A DNA stretch of 49,535 nucleotides from Hyphomicrobiaceae bacterium (GTDB lineage Bacteria > Pseudomonadota > Alphaproteobacteria > Rhizobiales > Hyphomicrobiaceae), in assembly GCA_020442185.1 (NCBI GenBank), contig JAGRKS010000098.1, forward strand, positions 1-49,535, given 5' to 3'. Positions within the stretch are counted from its first letter, which is position 1. Every line of letters begins with the position of its first letter. Shown in pieces: positions 33,523-42,810 of this stretch. The notes under the pieces were generated by a model, which did not search any database, was not told where the DNA came from, and saw only the letters and a list, made by a program, of their open reading frames with translations. A program made the translations under genes and the position numbers.

Positions 33523-34413
33523 ATGACCAATGCCACGACGCGACACGACTTCACCGCGCAACGGCGCATTGCAGCCGCTAGCACGGATCCGCGCCGCCCT
33601 CGGCTCGGAGGCTTGCTAGCGGCATCGCTGGTGCTCGTGACGGCTTTCGGCACGGTTGGCCCGACGGCGCCTGCCGCCGCGCAGGACATGCTGCAATATC
33701 TCGACCTGAAATCGGACGAGTTCACGAAAGCAGATGTCACCCGATCCGAAATCGAGGCGATGATCGCCGCCAGATCGGCGAACGCACCGATCGATCTTTC
33801 GGCACGCCGCCTCAACGGCCTCGATCTATCGGGCCTCGACCTCAGCGGCGCGAACCTGCAATCGGCGCGGCTCAATGACGCCAAGCTGACCGGCGCAAAT
33901 CTCGATCGCGCCGTGCTCGATCAAGCCTGGGCGCTCGGCTCCGATTTCACGGGCGCATCGTTCAAGGGCGCAAGTCTGTTCTCGACACAGCTTATGGGCG
34001 CCAAGCTCGATGGCGCGGACTTCACTGGCGCACGTGTCGCGGCGGACTTCTCGCGCGCCTCGCTCGAACGGGCGACATTCACCGGCGCCGATCTCTCCGC
34101 CGACATGCGCAACCAGTCGATGGGGCTGATGCGCGGCGTATTCCGCTCGTCGAACCTCACGGGCGCGACGTTCCGCGGCGCCAATCTGGCGCGCGTCGTT
34201 CTCGAATACGCTCGGCTCAACGGCGCCGACCTGACGGATGCCAACCTCAAGGGCGCGGAACTCGGCGGCGCCGATCTGACGGGCGCCACGGTCAAGGGCG
34301 CGGACTTCGAGGAGACCGACGTCAACTCCGCGAAGCTGCTGCGGCTCGATGGAAAGGCGGAAGCCCGCAATCTGTCGGCGGCTGTCAACCTCGACCGGGC
34401 CTTTACGGACTGA
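33523..34413 (+). CDS. Secreted pentapeptide-repeat protein
   Basis: 296 residues from the ATG at 33523, preceded by GGGAGAG. A hydrophobic segment (LLAASLVLVTAFGTVGPTAPAAAQ, about 30-54) is a signal peptide. From about residue 95 the A(D/N)Lxx pentapeptide pattern runs nearly to the end: LNGLDLSGLDLSGANLQSARL, GASFKGASLFST, ATFRGANLARVV, ADLTDANLKGAELGGADLTG. It should form a right-handed quadrilateral beta-helix in the periplasm. A break at 195-215 (ADMRNQSMGLMRG) interrupts the coil. Function unknown. Its 3' end overlaps the convergent DUF1194 gene by 11 bp. Confidence 0.85.
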   Translation: MTNATTRHDFTAQRRIAAASTDPRRPRLGGLLAASLVLVTAFGTVGPTAPAAAQDMLQYLDLKSDEFTKADVTRSEIEAMIAARSANAPIDLSARRLNGLDLSGLDLSGANLQSARLNDAKLTGANLDRAVLDQAWALGSDFTGASFKGASLFSTQLMGAKLDGADFTGARVAADFSRASLERATFTGADLSADMRNQSMGLMRGVFRSSNLTGATFRGANLARVVLEYARLNGADLTDANLKGAELGGADLTGATVKGADFEETDVNSAKLLRLDGKAEARNLSAAVNLDRAFTD

Positions 34414-35341
34414 TCCGCAGACCGCCAACCGGTTCGCGCCGCAGCGTGGCGGCGGGAAGCGTTTGCGTTGGACGTTCGGCGTCGGTCTTCAAAGGCATTC
34501 CGGTCTCGCTGGCAAAATCGGCCGCACTGGCCGTCGTCGAGCGCAGGGGCGCACCGCTGATCTCGATAACGAATTTCTGGCGGATGGCACGGCCGAAATC
34601 TTCGAACCCCTGCGCCGGCAGGATGAACGCTCCCGGCCCTCCCATCACGTTGGCCTTGTACCAGCCTTCGAGCGTCGCTGCTTCGCGCCCCTCGAGGATT
34701 GGCAATCCGTTGATCGTCGTGCCGCGCGATGCCATCTCGTCGCGCACCTCTCGCGGCGGCTGTTCCGCATTGCAGTTGTCACTGCCGTCACCTGATACAT
34801 CGACCACGATCTTGAGCGCCGGCTCCGGCACTTGGGGAATAAGCTTGTCCGTGACGAACCGCAGCATGCCCGACAAGCATGTGAAATCTCCCGGCTCACG
34901 GGGCAGCGCGCGGATTTTCAGTGCGGCAACGGCTGCGTCCTCCCGGCTTGCAATGCGCATCCACGGCAACGCCAGTTTCGGACGGTCCGCCCATGTCACG
35001 AGCGAGAGCAGGATGCCACCGCGTACGCCGCCGACAATGGCGCTGACCACGGCCGGGTCCTCGAGTGCCGCCGCAATGCCCTCGAGCTGCAGTCGGTAGC
35101 GGCGCTCATCGACTGAACTCGACACGTCGACCGAGACCACGAGCGCGGTATCGACGCCGCCCGCGGTGGCCGTCGGCGATGGCGCCCCGTAGGTCGGGAG
35201 CCGATCGGCCATGGCCGGTGCGTCGGCGAACACCGCCAGGATCATGCCGACGATGGCCGTGGCTAAAGCGCGCCGGCCGAAGAGCGATGTGTACCTTGCA
35301 CGCTGTTCTGCCACGATCTCAGCCCTTTCAGTTCCGTCCAT
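34403..35341 (-). CDS. DUF1194 (von Willebrand A-like) secreted protein
   Basis: 312 residues from the ATG at 35341; the frame is open farther upstream but without support. A signal-like segment (ALATAIVGMILAVFADAPAMA) ends near residue 45. The VWA-like core starts VDTALVVSVDVSSSVDERRYRLQLEGIAAAL, with the MIDAS-type DVSSS near 70-74, and contains VVDVSGDGSDNC and GTTINGLPIL. DUF1194 proteins are common in alphaproteobacteria; their role is unknown, perhaps protein interaction in the periplasm. The 3' end overlaps the pentapeptide gene by 11 bp on the opposite strand. Confidence 0.85.
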   Translation of the reverse strand: MDGTERAEIVAEQRARYTSLFGRRALATAIVGMILAVFADAPAMADRLPTYGAPSPTATAGGVDTALVVSVDVSSSVDERRYRLQLEGIAAALEDPAVVSAIVGGVRGGILLSLVTWADRPKLALPWMRIASREDAAVAALKIRALPREPGDFTCLSGMLRFVTDKLIPQVPEPALKIVVDVSGDGSDNCNAEQPPREVRDEMASRGTTINGLPILEGREAATLEGWYKANVMGGPGAFILPAQGFEDFGRAIRQKFVIEISGAPLRSTTASAADFASETGMPLKTDAERPTQTLPAATLRREPVGGLRISP

Positions 35342-35647
35342 GAGCCGCAACGCGTTGGAGCGCTTGCAGCCGCCACGTATGGAAACACGGTCGAAGCGGA
35401 TATCGCCGCTGAACCAAACGCACAAATGCAAGCGCGATTGACGGATCATTTCGCGACAGGTGGACGGCCCGAACCGGTTCTACCCGGTCCGATCACGCCC
35501 TGTTTTGACAGGCACGCTCAGGGGCACCGCGAAGCACACGAGACGCACACTAGCAGGGTCTCGAGCCCACCGCGCGCGCATTGCCCTCAGCCGCGCATAC
35601 GAGCATGGCGATACGTCGGATCGACGCCGCGGCACGATACGGCAACG

Positions 35648-36334
35648 TCAACGCACGCCCCGCCACGTCAACCAGAGCGTGACGGCGATGCCGTAGAGCG
35701 CACAACCGACAAGCACCGCGTCGACCATCGATCCTCCCGGGAACCCGTGGGCGATCGTCCAGGCGGCTGCCGCGAACCAAAGGGCAGTTACGGCGAGCGT
35801 AACGGGCCTCAACGGCACGACGCGCACCGGGTGCACCCAATGCAGGGGAACGAACGTCATCGCACTGCACACCACGATCAGCACGGCTGCGGAAAGCGCG
35901 CCGAGATCGAGAGCGAAGACGTAGAACGCGACGATATTCCAGATAGCCGGAAAGCCAACGAACGCCAGTTCACGCGCCTTGCTCTCGGTATCGGAAAAAT
36001 GGAACAGCGATGTCAGCAGCATCATCGCCGCAAGGCCATAGGCCCACGGCGCATCACCGAGCCGGACGGCGGCCAGCAGCGCCAGCACCGGCACGAAAAC
36101 ATAGGTGAGATAGTCGATCACCAGATCGATACGCTCGCCCGAAAAGCGCGGCAGCCGCCGCTCGACGCCGACGGCGCGCGCAATGGGTCCGTCGATACCG
36201 TCGACGATGAAGGCAACGCCAAGCCAGAAGAACGTCCGCTCGAAGGCTCCAGCCGAAACCGCCTCCGCCGCCAGCAGCGCACATAGCGCACCAAGACCCG
36301 TCAGAAGATGCACCGCTATCGCAGCCAGTTTCAA
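35648..36334 (-). CDS. pcs: Phosphatidylcholine synthase
   Basis: 228 residues with about seven hydrophobic helices. The CDP-alcohol phosphotransferase signature is complete: DGIDGPIAR near 44-52 and GERIDLVIDY near 66-75, giving D-G-x2-A-R...G-x3-D-x3-D. The Pcs subfamily is supported by LHWVHPVRV near 166-174 and the family length. It condenses CDP-diacylglycerol with choline in the inner membrane, giving the phosphatidylcholine usual in Hyphomicrobiales. AGGGG precedes the ATG by nine bases. It stands alone on the minus strand. Confidence 0.92.
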   Translation of the reverse strand: MKLAAIAVHLLTGLGALCALLAAEAVSAGAFERTFFWLGVAFIVDGIDGPIARAVGVERRLPRFSGERIDLVIDYLTYVFVPVLALLAAVRLGDAPWAYGLAAMMLLTSLFHFSDTESKARELAFVGFPAIWNIVAFYVFALDLGALSAAVLIVVCSAMTFVPLHWVHPVRVVPLRPVTLAVTALWFAAAAWTIAHGFPGGSMVDAVLVGCALYGIAVTLWLTWRGVR

Positions 36335-36891
36335 CGTTGTCGCCCCTTTTTGTTGCCCATTCAGGCGCCCGGCTCACGTGTCGCCACGATCAAGCGCCGA
36401 TCGAACGCAAAACGCCACGCGCAGTTGCCGCCTCATGTTCAAGCTCTGGCGTCAACTTGCCTGCGCGGCGCTGTTCCGGCCGAATGTCTGACCACCATGG
36501 CCACGGGCAGCTCGATGCTACTTATCCCGCTCGACGCCCAGTTGTATCACCTGCCGAACCCGCGCGACCCGCTCGAACAAGGCCTGATGCGTCGCGGACA
36601 AACACCTCACGTGGCCAAGCACAACCGATTGGCAAAAAACCGCAGGGCCAAGACCGAGGTAAGATTCAACTCCAGTTGCTGATGCAGATTTCGTAGTGCG
36701 CATGCCGGTGCCGCCGCGAGGGAACCAACCGGCTCCCGACCGACCGGCCGCCACCGCCGCCCGACAATGCCGACGATTCGCGGACGCGCAAAAGGGGGCC
36801 TTGGCCCCCTCGCAATACCGCCGTCGCATGGTTGGCGCACCGATCGTTCGAGTCTCGAACTTTCAATCGCACGTCCGGTAGAATCGGCTCC
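36335..36891. other. 557-bp spacer between pcs and a small secreted-protein gene
   Basis: No convincing gene on either strand. It contains the terminator at 36793-36810 for the gene at 36892 and presumably the pcs promoter near 36350-36450. Confidence 0.5.
36793..36810 (-). terminator. Intrinsic terminator of the small secreted-protein gene
   Basis: AGGGGGCC pairs with GGCCCCCT around a two-base loop, and on the minus strand it runs directly into TTTTGC. It lies 82 bp after the stop at 36892. Confidence 0.75.
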
Positions 36892-37248
36892 TCAGAACCG
36901 GTGCTTGACCGTTCCACGGATCCGCAGCGCGTCATCGTCCGACGCGTCGGGGCGCACATCGGCCTTCGGCTCGGACGCCGCGCCGTAGAGCAGTTCCAAA
37001 CCGAAGTCCATCTTCGGCAACACGCCAAGCCGGCCGAGACCGGGAATGCGGACTTCGGTGCCGCCGGACGACGAAGACGTCGCACCAGGAACGGAGAAGT
37101 CGAGATTTCCTGTGGCCTGCGCGGCGTCTGCCGGCGCGCGCGGCGCCGTTGCGGCGCCACTCGCACCCTGTTGCTCCTGAAACGCAGCGGCGGCCGTGGA
37201 CATGGCCATCAGCGCTACGCCGAGCATGATTGCTCTACTCAATTTCAT
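36892..37248 (-). CDS. Small secreted protein of unknown function
   Basis: 118 residues from the ATG at 37248; the upstream frame is non-coding in character. A signal peptide covers about 1-24 (MKLSRAIMLGVALMAMSTAAAAFQ). The mature part has an Ala/Gln/Ser-rich linker, then GTEVRIPGLGRLGVLPKMDFGLELLYG (near 65-92), DASDDDALRIRGTVKHRF at the end. The alternating C-terminal pattern ending in Phe (VKHRF) is like an outer-membrane strand, so surface association is possible. Not recognised. Confidence 0.68.
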   Translation of the reverse strand: MKLSRAIMLGVALMAMSTAAAAFQEQQGASGAATAPRAPADAAQATGNLDFSVPGATSSSSGGTEVRIPGLGRLGVLPKMDFGLELLYGAASEPKADVRPDASDDDALRIRGTVKHRF

Positions 37249-37536
37249 CTTGACTACCCCGCGGTCGGAACGCCGCACTAGCTTGAGGTGACAATGCTGC
37301 TTTGCATTCCGCTCCACAAGCATCAATCGGTCTTGGTTAAGGGCGCTTGAACAATTGTCCAATCGAGTGTGGTTTGAACGCCATGTGTCTCTAGGCACAC
37401 ATCAAAACGTCATCTTTCCTTCGCCCTCGATACTCCCCAAGTTCTCCACAATGTCATTGACCCGAATGACTGAGTGGGGCAACACGAGACCTTCGCCCAA
37501 CCCACCAAACTCAAGCAACGCAATCACAAAATGCAG

Positions 37537-37562
37537 AAGGCCGCGCCATGTGGCGCGGCCTT
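37537..37562 (-). terminator. Terminator of porin copy 1
   Basis: AAGGCCGCGCCA (37537-37548) pairs perfectly with TGGCGCGGCCTT (37551-37562), a 12-bp stem with two-base loop, 25 bp after the porin stop; minus-strand downstream sequence reads CTGCATTTTG. Confidence 0.8.
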
Positions 37563-37587
37563 CCGAAGTGTCGTCGTGCGTCGTGGA

Positions 37588-38853
37588 TCAGAACTTGATC
37601 ACAGCGCCCGTGTAGACGATGTCGATGTCGTCGGTCGGGATGGTGCCGAGAGCGTCGACAACGTCGGCCTCCATGTGGCGCCAGCCGAGGTAGAGCTGCA
37701 TGGCAGCGGCATCGATGTTCTGCGAGATGCCGAGACCGTAGGACGTCAGGTCAGACTGCGTGATCACGCCAGCGACAACCACACCACCGCCGAACGGAGC
37801 GGCCACGAGGCCGTCGAGGGCACCAGTTGCCTCAGAGTACTCGGCGTAAAGCGAGGTTTTGCCGAGCGCAACGAACTTCCGGTAGATACCACCGCGCAGG
37901 TACCAGTAGTTGAAGTCACCCTTTGCGGCGACATCGAACTCACGATGGATACCAGCGAAGTCAACGAACAGGCCCGTCGGCTCGTGCAGCACGCTGATAG
38001 ACCCGCGGATTTCGTCGAAGTCAGACGGAATACCGGCGATGTAAGACCCAGCGAAGCCGTTCTCGTTGTTCTCGTAGTAGCCGATGCCAGCAGCGATCTT
38101 GACGCCGTTGAACTCACCCGCATAGCGGAGAGCAACGTCCCAGACATCGTCTTCACCCCAAGCGGCCGAGATCACGAAACCGGCGATCGACGGCGAGTCG
38201 TAGCGGATGATGTTGCCACGGTCGGTGTCGAGGAACTGCCAGAGGTCACCCAGCTGGATGTTGGTGTAGATGCCGCCGCCAGAGTGCAGCGAGAAGTTCG
38301 TGCCCGGCGACGAGTTCAGGTTCGAAGCCGTTGCGGGGCTGGTGCCACCGTTGGCGTAGAGCACGATGTCGTCCGTTGCGTGGCTGTACTGGCCCATCCA
38401 CAACGTGCCGAGGCGGCTCGACTTCAAGTACCAGGCCGAGTGACGCAGACGCGGCTGCCGAGCCGGATCGTCGTTGGCCTGGGTCTGCGACGCAGCGATG
38501 GCGCCTTCGAAGTCGATTTCGATGTAGTAACCCGCCGACCACTCGGAGTTGATCTTGGCGTTACCCTTGAACCGGAAGCGGCTCGAGGAGAACGAGTTCG
38601 ACGCCTGATAGACGTTCGACTCGAAGCCGTCGTCCCAGAAGTACACGAGCTCGTTGACCTGGCCGGAAATCTCCAGGCTCACTTTGCGGTTGCCCTTACG
38701 GGCGGTGGTGGCTTCAAGTTCTGCAATGCGCTCCTCGAGGTCAGCGCAGCAGTCGCCGCCAAGGTCCGCGGCAGACGCGTTCGTCGAGAAGACGGCAGCG
38801 GCAGCGGCGGCGATGGCGATCAGGCTGGTCCGTTTCATCAGTCCCCCAATCAT
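37588..38853 (-). CDS. Alphaproteobacterial porin, copy 1
   Basis: 421 residues from the ATG at 38853 (MIGGLMKRTS), with GTGGAG six bases upstream; an ATG two codons earlier is possible. A signal peptide covers about 30 residues. The mature N terminus ADLGGDCCADLEERIAELEA has two vicinal Cys and a short coiled coil, then KVSLEISGQVNELVYFWDDG begins the 16-stranded barrel. The last strand ends in IDIVYTGAVIKF with the terminal Phe needed for outer-membrane assembly. General diffusion porin. About nine residues in ten are identical to copy 2, and long stretches are identical at DNA level. Confidence 0.92.
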   Translation of the reverse strand: MIGGLMKRTSLIAIAAAAAAVFSTNASAADLGGDCCADLEERIAELEATTARKGNRKVSLEISGQVNELVYFWDDGFESNVYQASNSFSSSRFRFKGNAKINSEWSAGYYIEIDFEGAIAASQTQANDDPARQPRLRHSAWYLKSSRLGTLWMGQYSHATDDIVLYANGGTSPATASNLNSSPGTNFSLHSGGGIYTNIQLGDLWQFLDTDRGNIIRYDSPSIAGFVISAAWGEDDVWDVALRYAGEFNGVKIAAGIGYYENNENGFAGSYIAGIPSDFDEIRGSISVLHEPTGLFVDFAGIHREFDVAAKGDFNYWYLRGGIYRKFVALGKTSLYAEYSEATGALDGLVAAPFGGGVVVAGVITQSDLTSYGLGISQNIDAAAMQLYLGWRHMEADVVDALGTIPTDDIDIVYTGAVIKF

Positions 38854-39366
38854 AGTCATCTCCACTTCGGATTTCGTCCGGCAATGCGGGAAGCGCACGC
38901 GCGGCCCGGCTACGTGATCGTGTTCTAACCGAGCAGCACGCACGCGCGTGAACGCACGCGGCTCGGACAGAACGCGCTACGCAAGAAGACGCTACAGAAC
39001 TGACGCGGATACACTGTCTAGAGGCGGTGGCTGCCGGGCAAGCTTCCCGCGGAGGACATGCTCAGAACGACTGGCCTAAAAATCCGGCGCAATTGCCTTG
39101 GCATGCCAACCTGTAGGCCGTTTTGGCCCACCACACGACTCGCGAACATGAGTCTGGTCTAGTCGAGCCGGGCGGCCTCGGCAATTGACGCATGCTTTGT
39201 GACGCTGCTTTGGCCTCTAAATGTTGCCGACAGGACACGAATTACGGGCGCTAAAGCAACGGAGTGCGCCAGACGTCGCAATTATTAACAGAAGCGGGCG
39301 ACCTGGGACGCTGCCACGCGACCTTCGCCGAAGCCATGGCGATCGAAGCCTACAGTGTAGAAGGGC

Positions 39367-39425
39367 GGGCCAACCTGCCCCTTGAACGCATCATTAGGAC
39401 CCCGGGCCAACATCCCCCTTGAACG
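39367..39425. repeat. Pair of 22-bp near-identical direct repeats
   Basis: GGGCCAACcTgCCCCTTGAACG at 39367-39388 recurs at 39404-39425 with two changes. The repeats lie directly downstream (minus-strand sense) of the copy 2 terminator. Confidence 0.6.
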
Positions 39426-39430
39426 ACCGA

Positions 39431-39458
39431 AAGGGCCGCACGTTTCCGCGCGGCCCTT
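39431..39458 (-). terminator. Terminator of porin copy 2
   Basis: AAGGGCCGC (39431-39439) pairs with GCGGCCCTT (39450-39458), 29 bp after the porin stop. It is a variant of the stem after copy 1, with a larger loop and only a short T-run. Confidence 0.65.
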
Positions 39459-39487
39459 CCGAACTTGAGTCTGACGATCGGCAGCGA

Positions 39488-40759
39488 TCAGAACTTGATC
39501 ACGGCGCCCGTGTAGACGATGTCGATGTCGTCGGTCGGGATGGTGCCGAGAGCGTCGACAACGTCGGCCTCCATGTGGCGCCAGCCGAGGTAGAGCTGCA
39601 TGGCAGCCGCGTCGATGTTCTGCGAGATGCCGACACCGTAGGACGTCAGGTCGGACTGCGTGATCACGCCAGCGACAACCACGCCACCGCCGAACGGAGC
39701 AGCCGCGAGACCGTCGAGAGCACCGGTCGCCTCGGAGTACTCACCGTAGATCGACGTCTTACCGAGCGCGATGAACTTCTGGTAGATACCACCGCGGACG
39801 TACCAGTAGTCGAAGTCACCCTTGGTGGCGACATCGAACTCACGATGGATACCAGCGAAGTCGACGAACAGGCCGGTCGGCGAGTGAAGGATGCTGATAG
39901 ACCCGCGGATTTCGTCGAAGTCGGACGGAACACCGCCGATGTAGGACCCAGCGAAACCGTTCTCGTTGTTCTCGTAGTAGCCGATGCCAGCAGCGATCTT
40001 GACGCCGTTGAACTCACCCGCATAGCGCAGAGCAACGTCCCAGACATCGTCCTCACCCCAAGCGGCCGAGATCACGAAACCGGCGATCGACGGCGAGTCG
40101 TAGCGGATGATGTTGCCACGGTCGGTGTCGAGGAACTGCCAGAGGTCGTTCAGCTGGATGTTGGTGTAGATGCCGCCGCCGGAGTGCAGCGAGAAGCCGG
40201 CAGCCGGTGCCGAGTTCAGGTTCGCAGCTGTCGCCGGGCTGGTGCCGCCGTTGGCGTAGAGCACGATGTCGTCCGTTGCGTGGCTGTACTGGCCCATCCA
40301 CAACGTACCGAGGGTCTTGCTCTTGACGTACCAGGCCGAGTGACGCAGACGCGGCTGGCGAGCCGGGTCGTCGTTGGCCTGGGTCTGCGACGCAGCGATG
40401 GCGCCTTCGAAGTCGATTTCGATGTAGTAACCGGCCGACCAGTCAGCGGTGATGGCCGCGCTGCCCTTGAACCGGAAGCGGCTCGAGGAGAACGTGTTCG
40501 TACCCTGATAGACGTTCGACTCGAAGCCGTCGTCCCAGAAGTACACGAGTTCGTTGACCTGGCCCGAAATCTCCAGGCTGACTTTGCGATTACCCTTGCG
40601 GGCCGTGGTGGCCTCGAGCTCTGCGATGCGCTCCTCGAGGTCGGCGCAGCAGTCGCCACCCAGATCGGCGGCCTGAGCCGACGAAATACCACCGATAACA
40701 AGACCAGCCGCAGCAACAATCGCTGCAAGGCTCGTCTTCCTGATCAGTCCCCCAGTCAT
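39488..40759 (-). CDS. Alphaproteobacterial porin, copy 2
   Basis: 423 residues from the ATG at 40759 (MTGGLIRKTS), with GGAG eight bases upstream. The signal peptide (SLAAIVAAAGLVIGGISSAQA) differs from that of copy 1, but from ADLGGDCCADLEERIAEL onward the proteins are almost the same. Differences cluster in a few places: GTNTF versus ASNSF, the SSPGTNF/SAPAAGF loop, and the DFNYWYL/DFDYWYV strand. The C terminus is again ...VYTGAVIKF. Highly expressed-type codon use. The promoter is in the region above 40760. Confidence 0.92.
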   Translation of the reverse strand: MTGGLIRKTSLAAIVAAAGLVIGGISSAQAADLGGDCCADLEERIAELEATTARKGNRKVSLEISGQVNELVYFWDDGFESNVYQGTNTFSSSRFRFKGSAAITADWSAGYYIEIDFEGAIAASQTQANDDPARQPRLRHSAWYVKSKTLGTLWMGQYSHATDDIVLYANGGTSPATAANLNSAPAAGFSLHSGGGIYTNIQLNDLWQFLDTDRGNIIRYDSPSIAGFVISAAWGEDDVWDVALRYAGEFNGVKIAAGIGYYENNENGFAGSYIGGVPSDFDEIRGSISILHSPTGLFVDFAGIHREFDVATKGDFDYWYVRGGIYQKFIALGKTSIYGEYSEATGALDGLAAAPFGGGVVVAGVITQSDLTSYGVGISQNIDAAAMQLYLGWRHMEADVVDALGTIPTDDIDIVYTGAVIKF

Positions 40760-41426
40760 ATTTACTCTCCGATCAACTGACGCTACTGGCACGCACAATT
40801 CGCACAATGAACTGCCGCACCTGATCCCGACGTGCAGGCTGAAACCGAATGCCGGGCACCCATGTGCCTGAACTTTTCAGCCAGCTTGGGGAGAGTTAAC
40901 CGCTGGCCGGGCCCTGCGTAAACACAGAATGCTGTCACAACTCGATATGCCGACTTCCGCGTGGCGAATCTGCCACTAGCCATCGCGTTGCCATTGGAAA
41001 TTATTGTTTGTTTTCAATGTTTTTAGCAAGTGTGTCACAGTCCGCCCCCTTGCCCCGGAAAGGCCGCGGCAGTGCCCGAGGGGGGGTGGTACGCGATGCC
41101 GAGGATGGGCGTGTTGACGCTCCCCCGATCCAACGCGGGCATTTCGGACGTTTTGTGATGGCTCAATGACGCCGATGGGCCGACCCTGTGCGATGTTCGG
41201 CACGTGACGGCGGGCCGCGCGATGCGGAAGGGGTCGAACCACCCTCGCTTTGGAGTGGGATTGGGTCTTGGGGAGCAAGCATCTTGGGGAGCAAGCAACA
41301 AAGGCCCTCGCATCGAAGGGGTTTTCTTGGAGGCTCGCTCCGTCTCGGTTACACATGCAGCCGAATGCGACCCAATACCTTCCGTCGATGAACCAGGACG
41401 CCAGCACTTCACCGAGGAGCCCAAGC
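40760..41426. other. 667-bp divergent region between porin copy 2 and the hydroxylase gene
   Basis: No convincing gene. An A+T-rich stretch at about 40990-41035 is the best place for the porin promoter. A perfect 16-bp tandem duplication is at 41266-41297. Confidence 0.5.
41266..41297. repeat. Perfect 16-bp tandem duplication
   Basis: TCTTGGGGAGCAAGCA occurs at 41266-41281 and again immediately at 41282-41297. It lies 130 bp upstream of the hydroxylase start. Confidence 0.8.
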
Positions 41427-42704
41427 GTGACCGCAGACACTGATCTCCAAAGATCTGGCAAGGCTCTGCCGGAAGATCACTTCGACGTCGTCGTGGTTGG
41501 CGGTGGTCCGGCCGGTCTCGCCGCGGCGCTGGCGCTTGCCGCCACGGGCGTCCGCACCGCCGTCGCCGCACCGCCGCACCGCCCGACCGGCGCGCGGCCC
41601 GACACACGGACGGCGGCTCTCTTTCCCGGGTCGATCACCATGCTCGGCAACCTCGGCGTGTGGGAAGGTGTCCGCGAGATGTCGGCCCCGCTTGCCGGCA
41701 TTCGCCTGATCGATGATCGCGACGCCATCCTCAAGGCGCCGGAAGTCACCTTCGAAGCGCGCGAGATCGGCCGGGACTCGTTTGGCTACAACGTACCCAA
41801 TGCGCCCCTCGTCGAACACCTCACGCGCCGCTGCCACGCACCGCGATCGGGCGTTACCGTAGTTGAAACCGAAGGCGTGACCCACATCGACATCGACGCG
41901 GATGGTGCGCGTCTCAAATTGGCTGAGGGGCGAAAACTCCACGCCCGCCTCGTCGTCGGCGCCGACGGCCGCCGCTCGCTTGCACGTGATGCGGCCGGAA
42001 TCGGCACCGATGCCTGGACCTACGACCAGAGCGCGCTGGCGATGACGTTCGCGCACAGCCGGCCACATCATGGCATTTCGACGGAATTTCACCGCCCCGC
42101 CGGTCCCTTCACCACCGTACCGATGCCAGGCCTCGTCTCCAGCCTCGTATGGGTCGAGCGCCCCGCGATTGCCGAACGGCTCGCCAGCCTTGACGACTCG
42201 GGCATCCGCGCCGCCCTCAAGGAAAGGTTGCATGGGCTTCTCGGCGCCGTCGGTGACGTTGGGCCCCGCGCGCTCTTTCCGTTATCGGGCCTGACCGCGC
42301 GCACCTACGGGAAAAATCGCGTCGCACTCGTCGGCGAGGCCGCCCACGTCATCCCGCCGATCGGCGCCCAGGGGCTCAACCTCGGAATGCGCGACGCGGC
42401 ATCCCTCGCCGATTGCGTACGCGACGCCCTGGAAAGTGGCCGCGACATCGGCGCACCGGAAACCCTTGCCGCCTACGATCGCTCGCGGCGCGCCGACGTC
42501 GCATCCCGCGTTTGGAGCATCGATCTCCTCAACAAGTCGCTGCTCTCGCCGCTGCTGCCGGTTCATCTGATGCGCGGCATGGGCTTGTTTGCGCTCAAGA
42601 CGGTCGGGCCGCTGCGGCGGATGGTCGTTCGCGAGGGCCTGCACCCGTCCTTCGCGTTGCCGGCCCTGATGCGCGAGGCTTCACCGACGCGAGCGCCGAC
42701 GTGA
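41427..42704 (+). CDS. UbiH/UbiF-family FAD-dependent hydroxylase
   Basis: 425 residues from the GTG at 41427, chosen because GAGGAG lies eight bases upstream and the FAD fold starts soon after; ATGs at 41355 and 41388 lack ribosome sites. The dinucleotide motif is FDVVVVGGGPAGLAAALALA (19-38), DG motif ARLVVGADGRRSLAR (near 175-190), and the second FAD motif RVALVGEAAHVIPPIGAQGLNLGMRDAASL (near 300-330). The last matches ubiquinone-ring hydroxylases (GEAAH..PPIGAQGLN). It probably hydroxylates the ubiquinone precursor ring; which carbon is not clear. The acyltransferase gene follows 106 bp later. Confidence 0.88.
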   Translation: MTADTDLQRSGKALPEDHFDVVVVGGGPAGLAAALALAATGVRTAVAAPPHRPTGARPDTRTAALFPGSITMLGNLGVWEGVREMSAPLAGIRLIDDRDAILKAPEVTFEAREIGRDSFGYNVPNAPLVEHLTRRCHAPRSGVTVVETEGVTHIDIDADGARLKLAEGRKLHARLVVGADGRRSLARDAAGIGTDAWTYDQSALAMTFAHSRPHHGISTEFHRPAGPFTTVPMPGLVSSLVWVERPAIAERLASLDDSGIRAALKERLHGLLGAVGDVGPRALFPLSGLTARTYGKNRVALVGEAAHVIPPIGAQGLNLGMRDAASLADCVRDALESGRDIGAPETLAAYDRSRRADVASRVWSIDLLNKSLLSPLLPVHLMRGMGLFALKTVGPLRRMVVREGLHPSFALPALMREASPTRAPT

Positions 42705-42810
42705 TGCCAATCGACCGGCCGACATACGAATCCGCCAGAATTCACCGTCCGGCTGATGGGTATCACGTCGGTCGCGTTCATCGCATTTGCCGACTCCCGG
42801 CGGATGTGCG

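Larger units (their letters stand above)
38854..39487. other. 634-bp spacer between the two porin genes
   Basis: No convincing gene. It holds the terminator of copy 2 (39431-39458), a pair of 22-bp near-identical repeats at 39367-39388 and 39404-39425, and the presumed promoter of copy 1 within a few hundred bases above 38860. Confidence 0.5.

Noticed and set aside
37474-40780. Long plus-strand frames opposite both porins (484 and 453 codons)
   Set aside because: They resemble each other only because the porin genes do. The real proteins are the minus-strand porins with signal peptides and terminal Phe.
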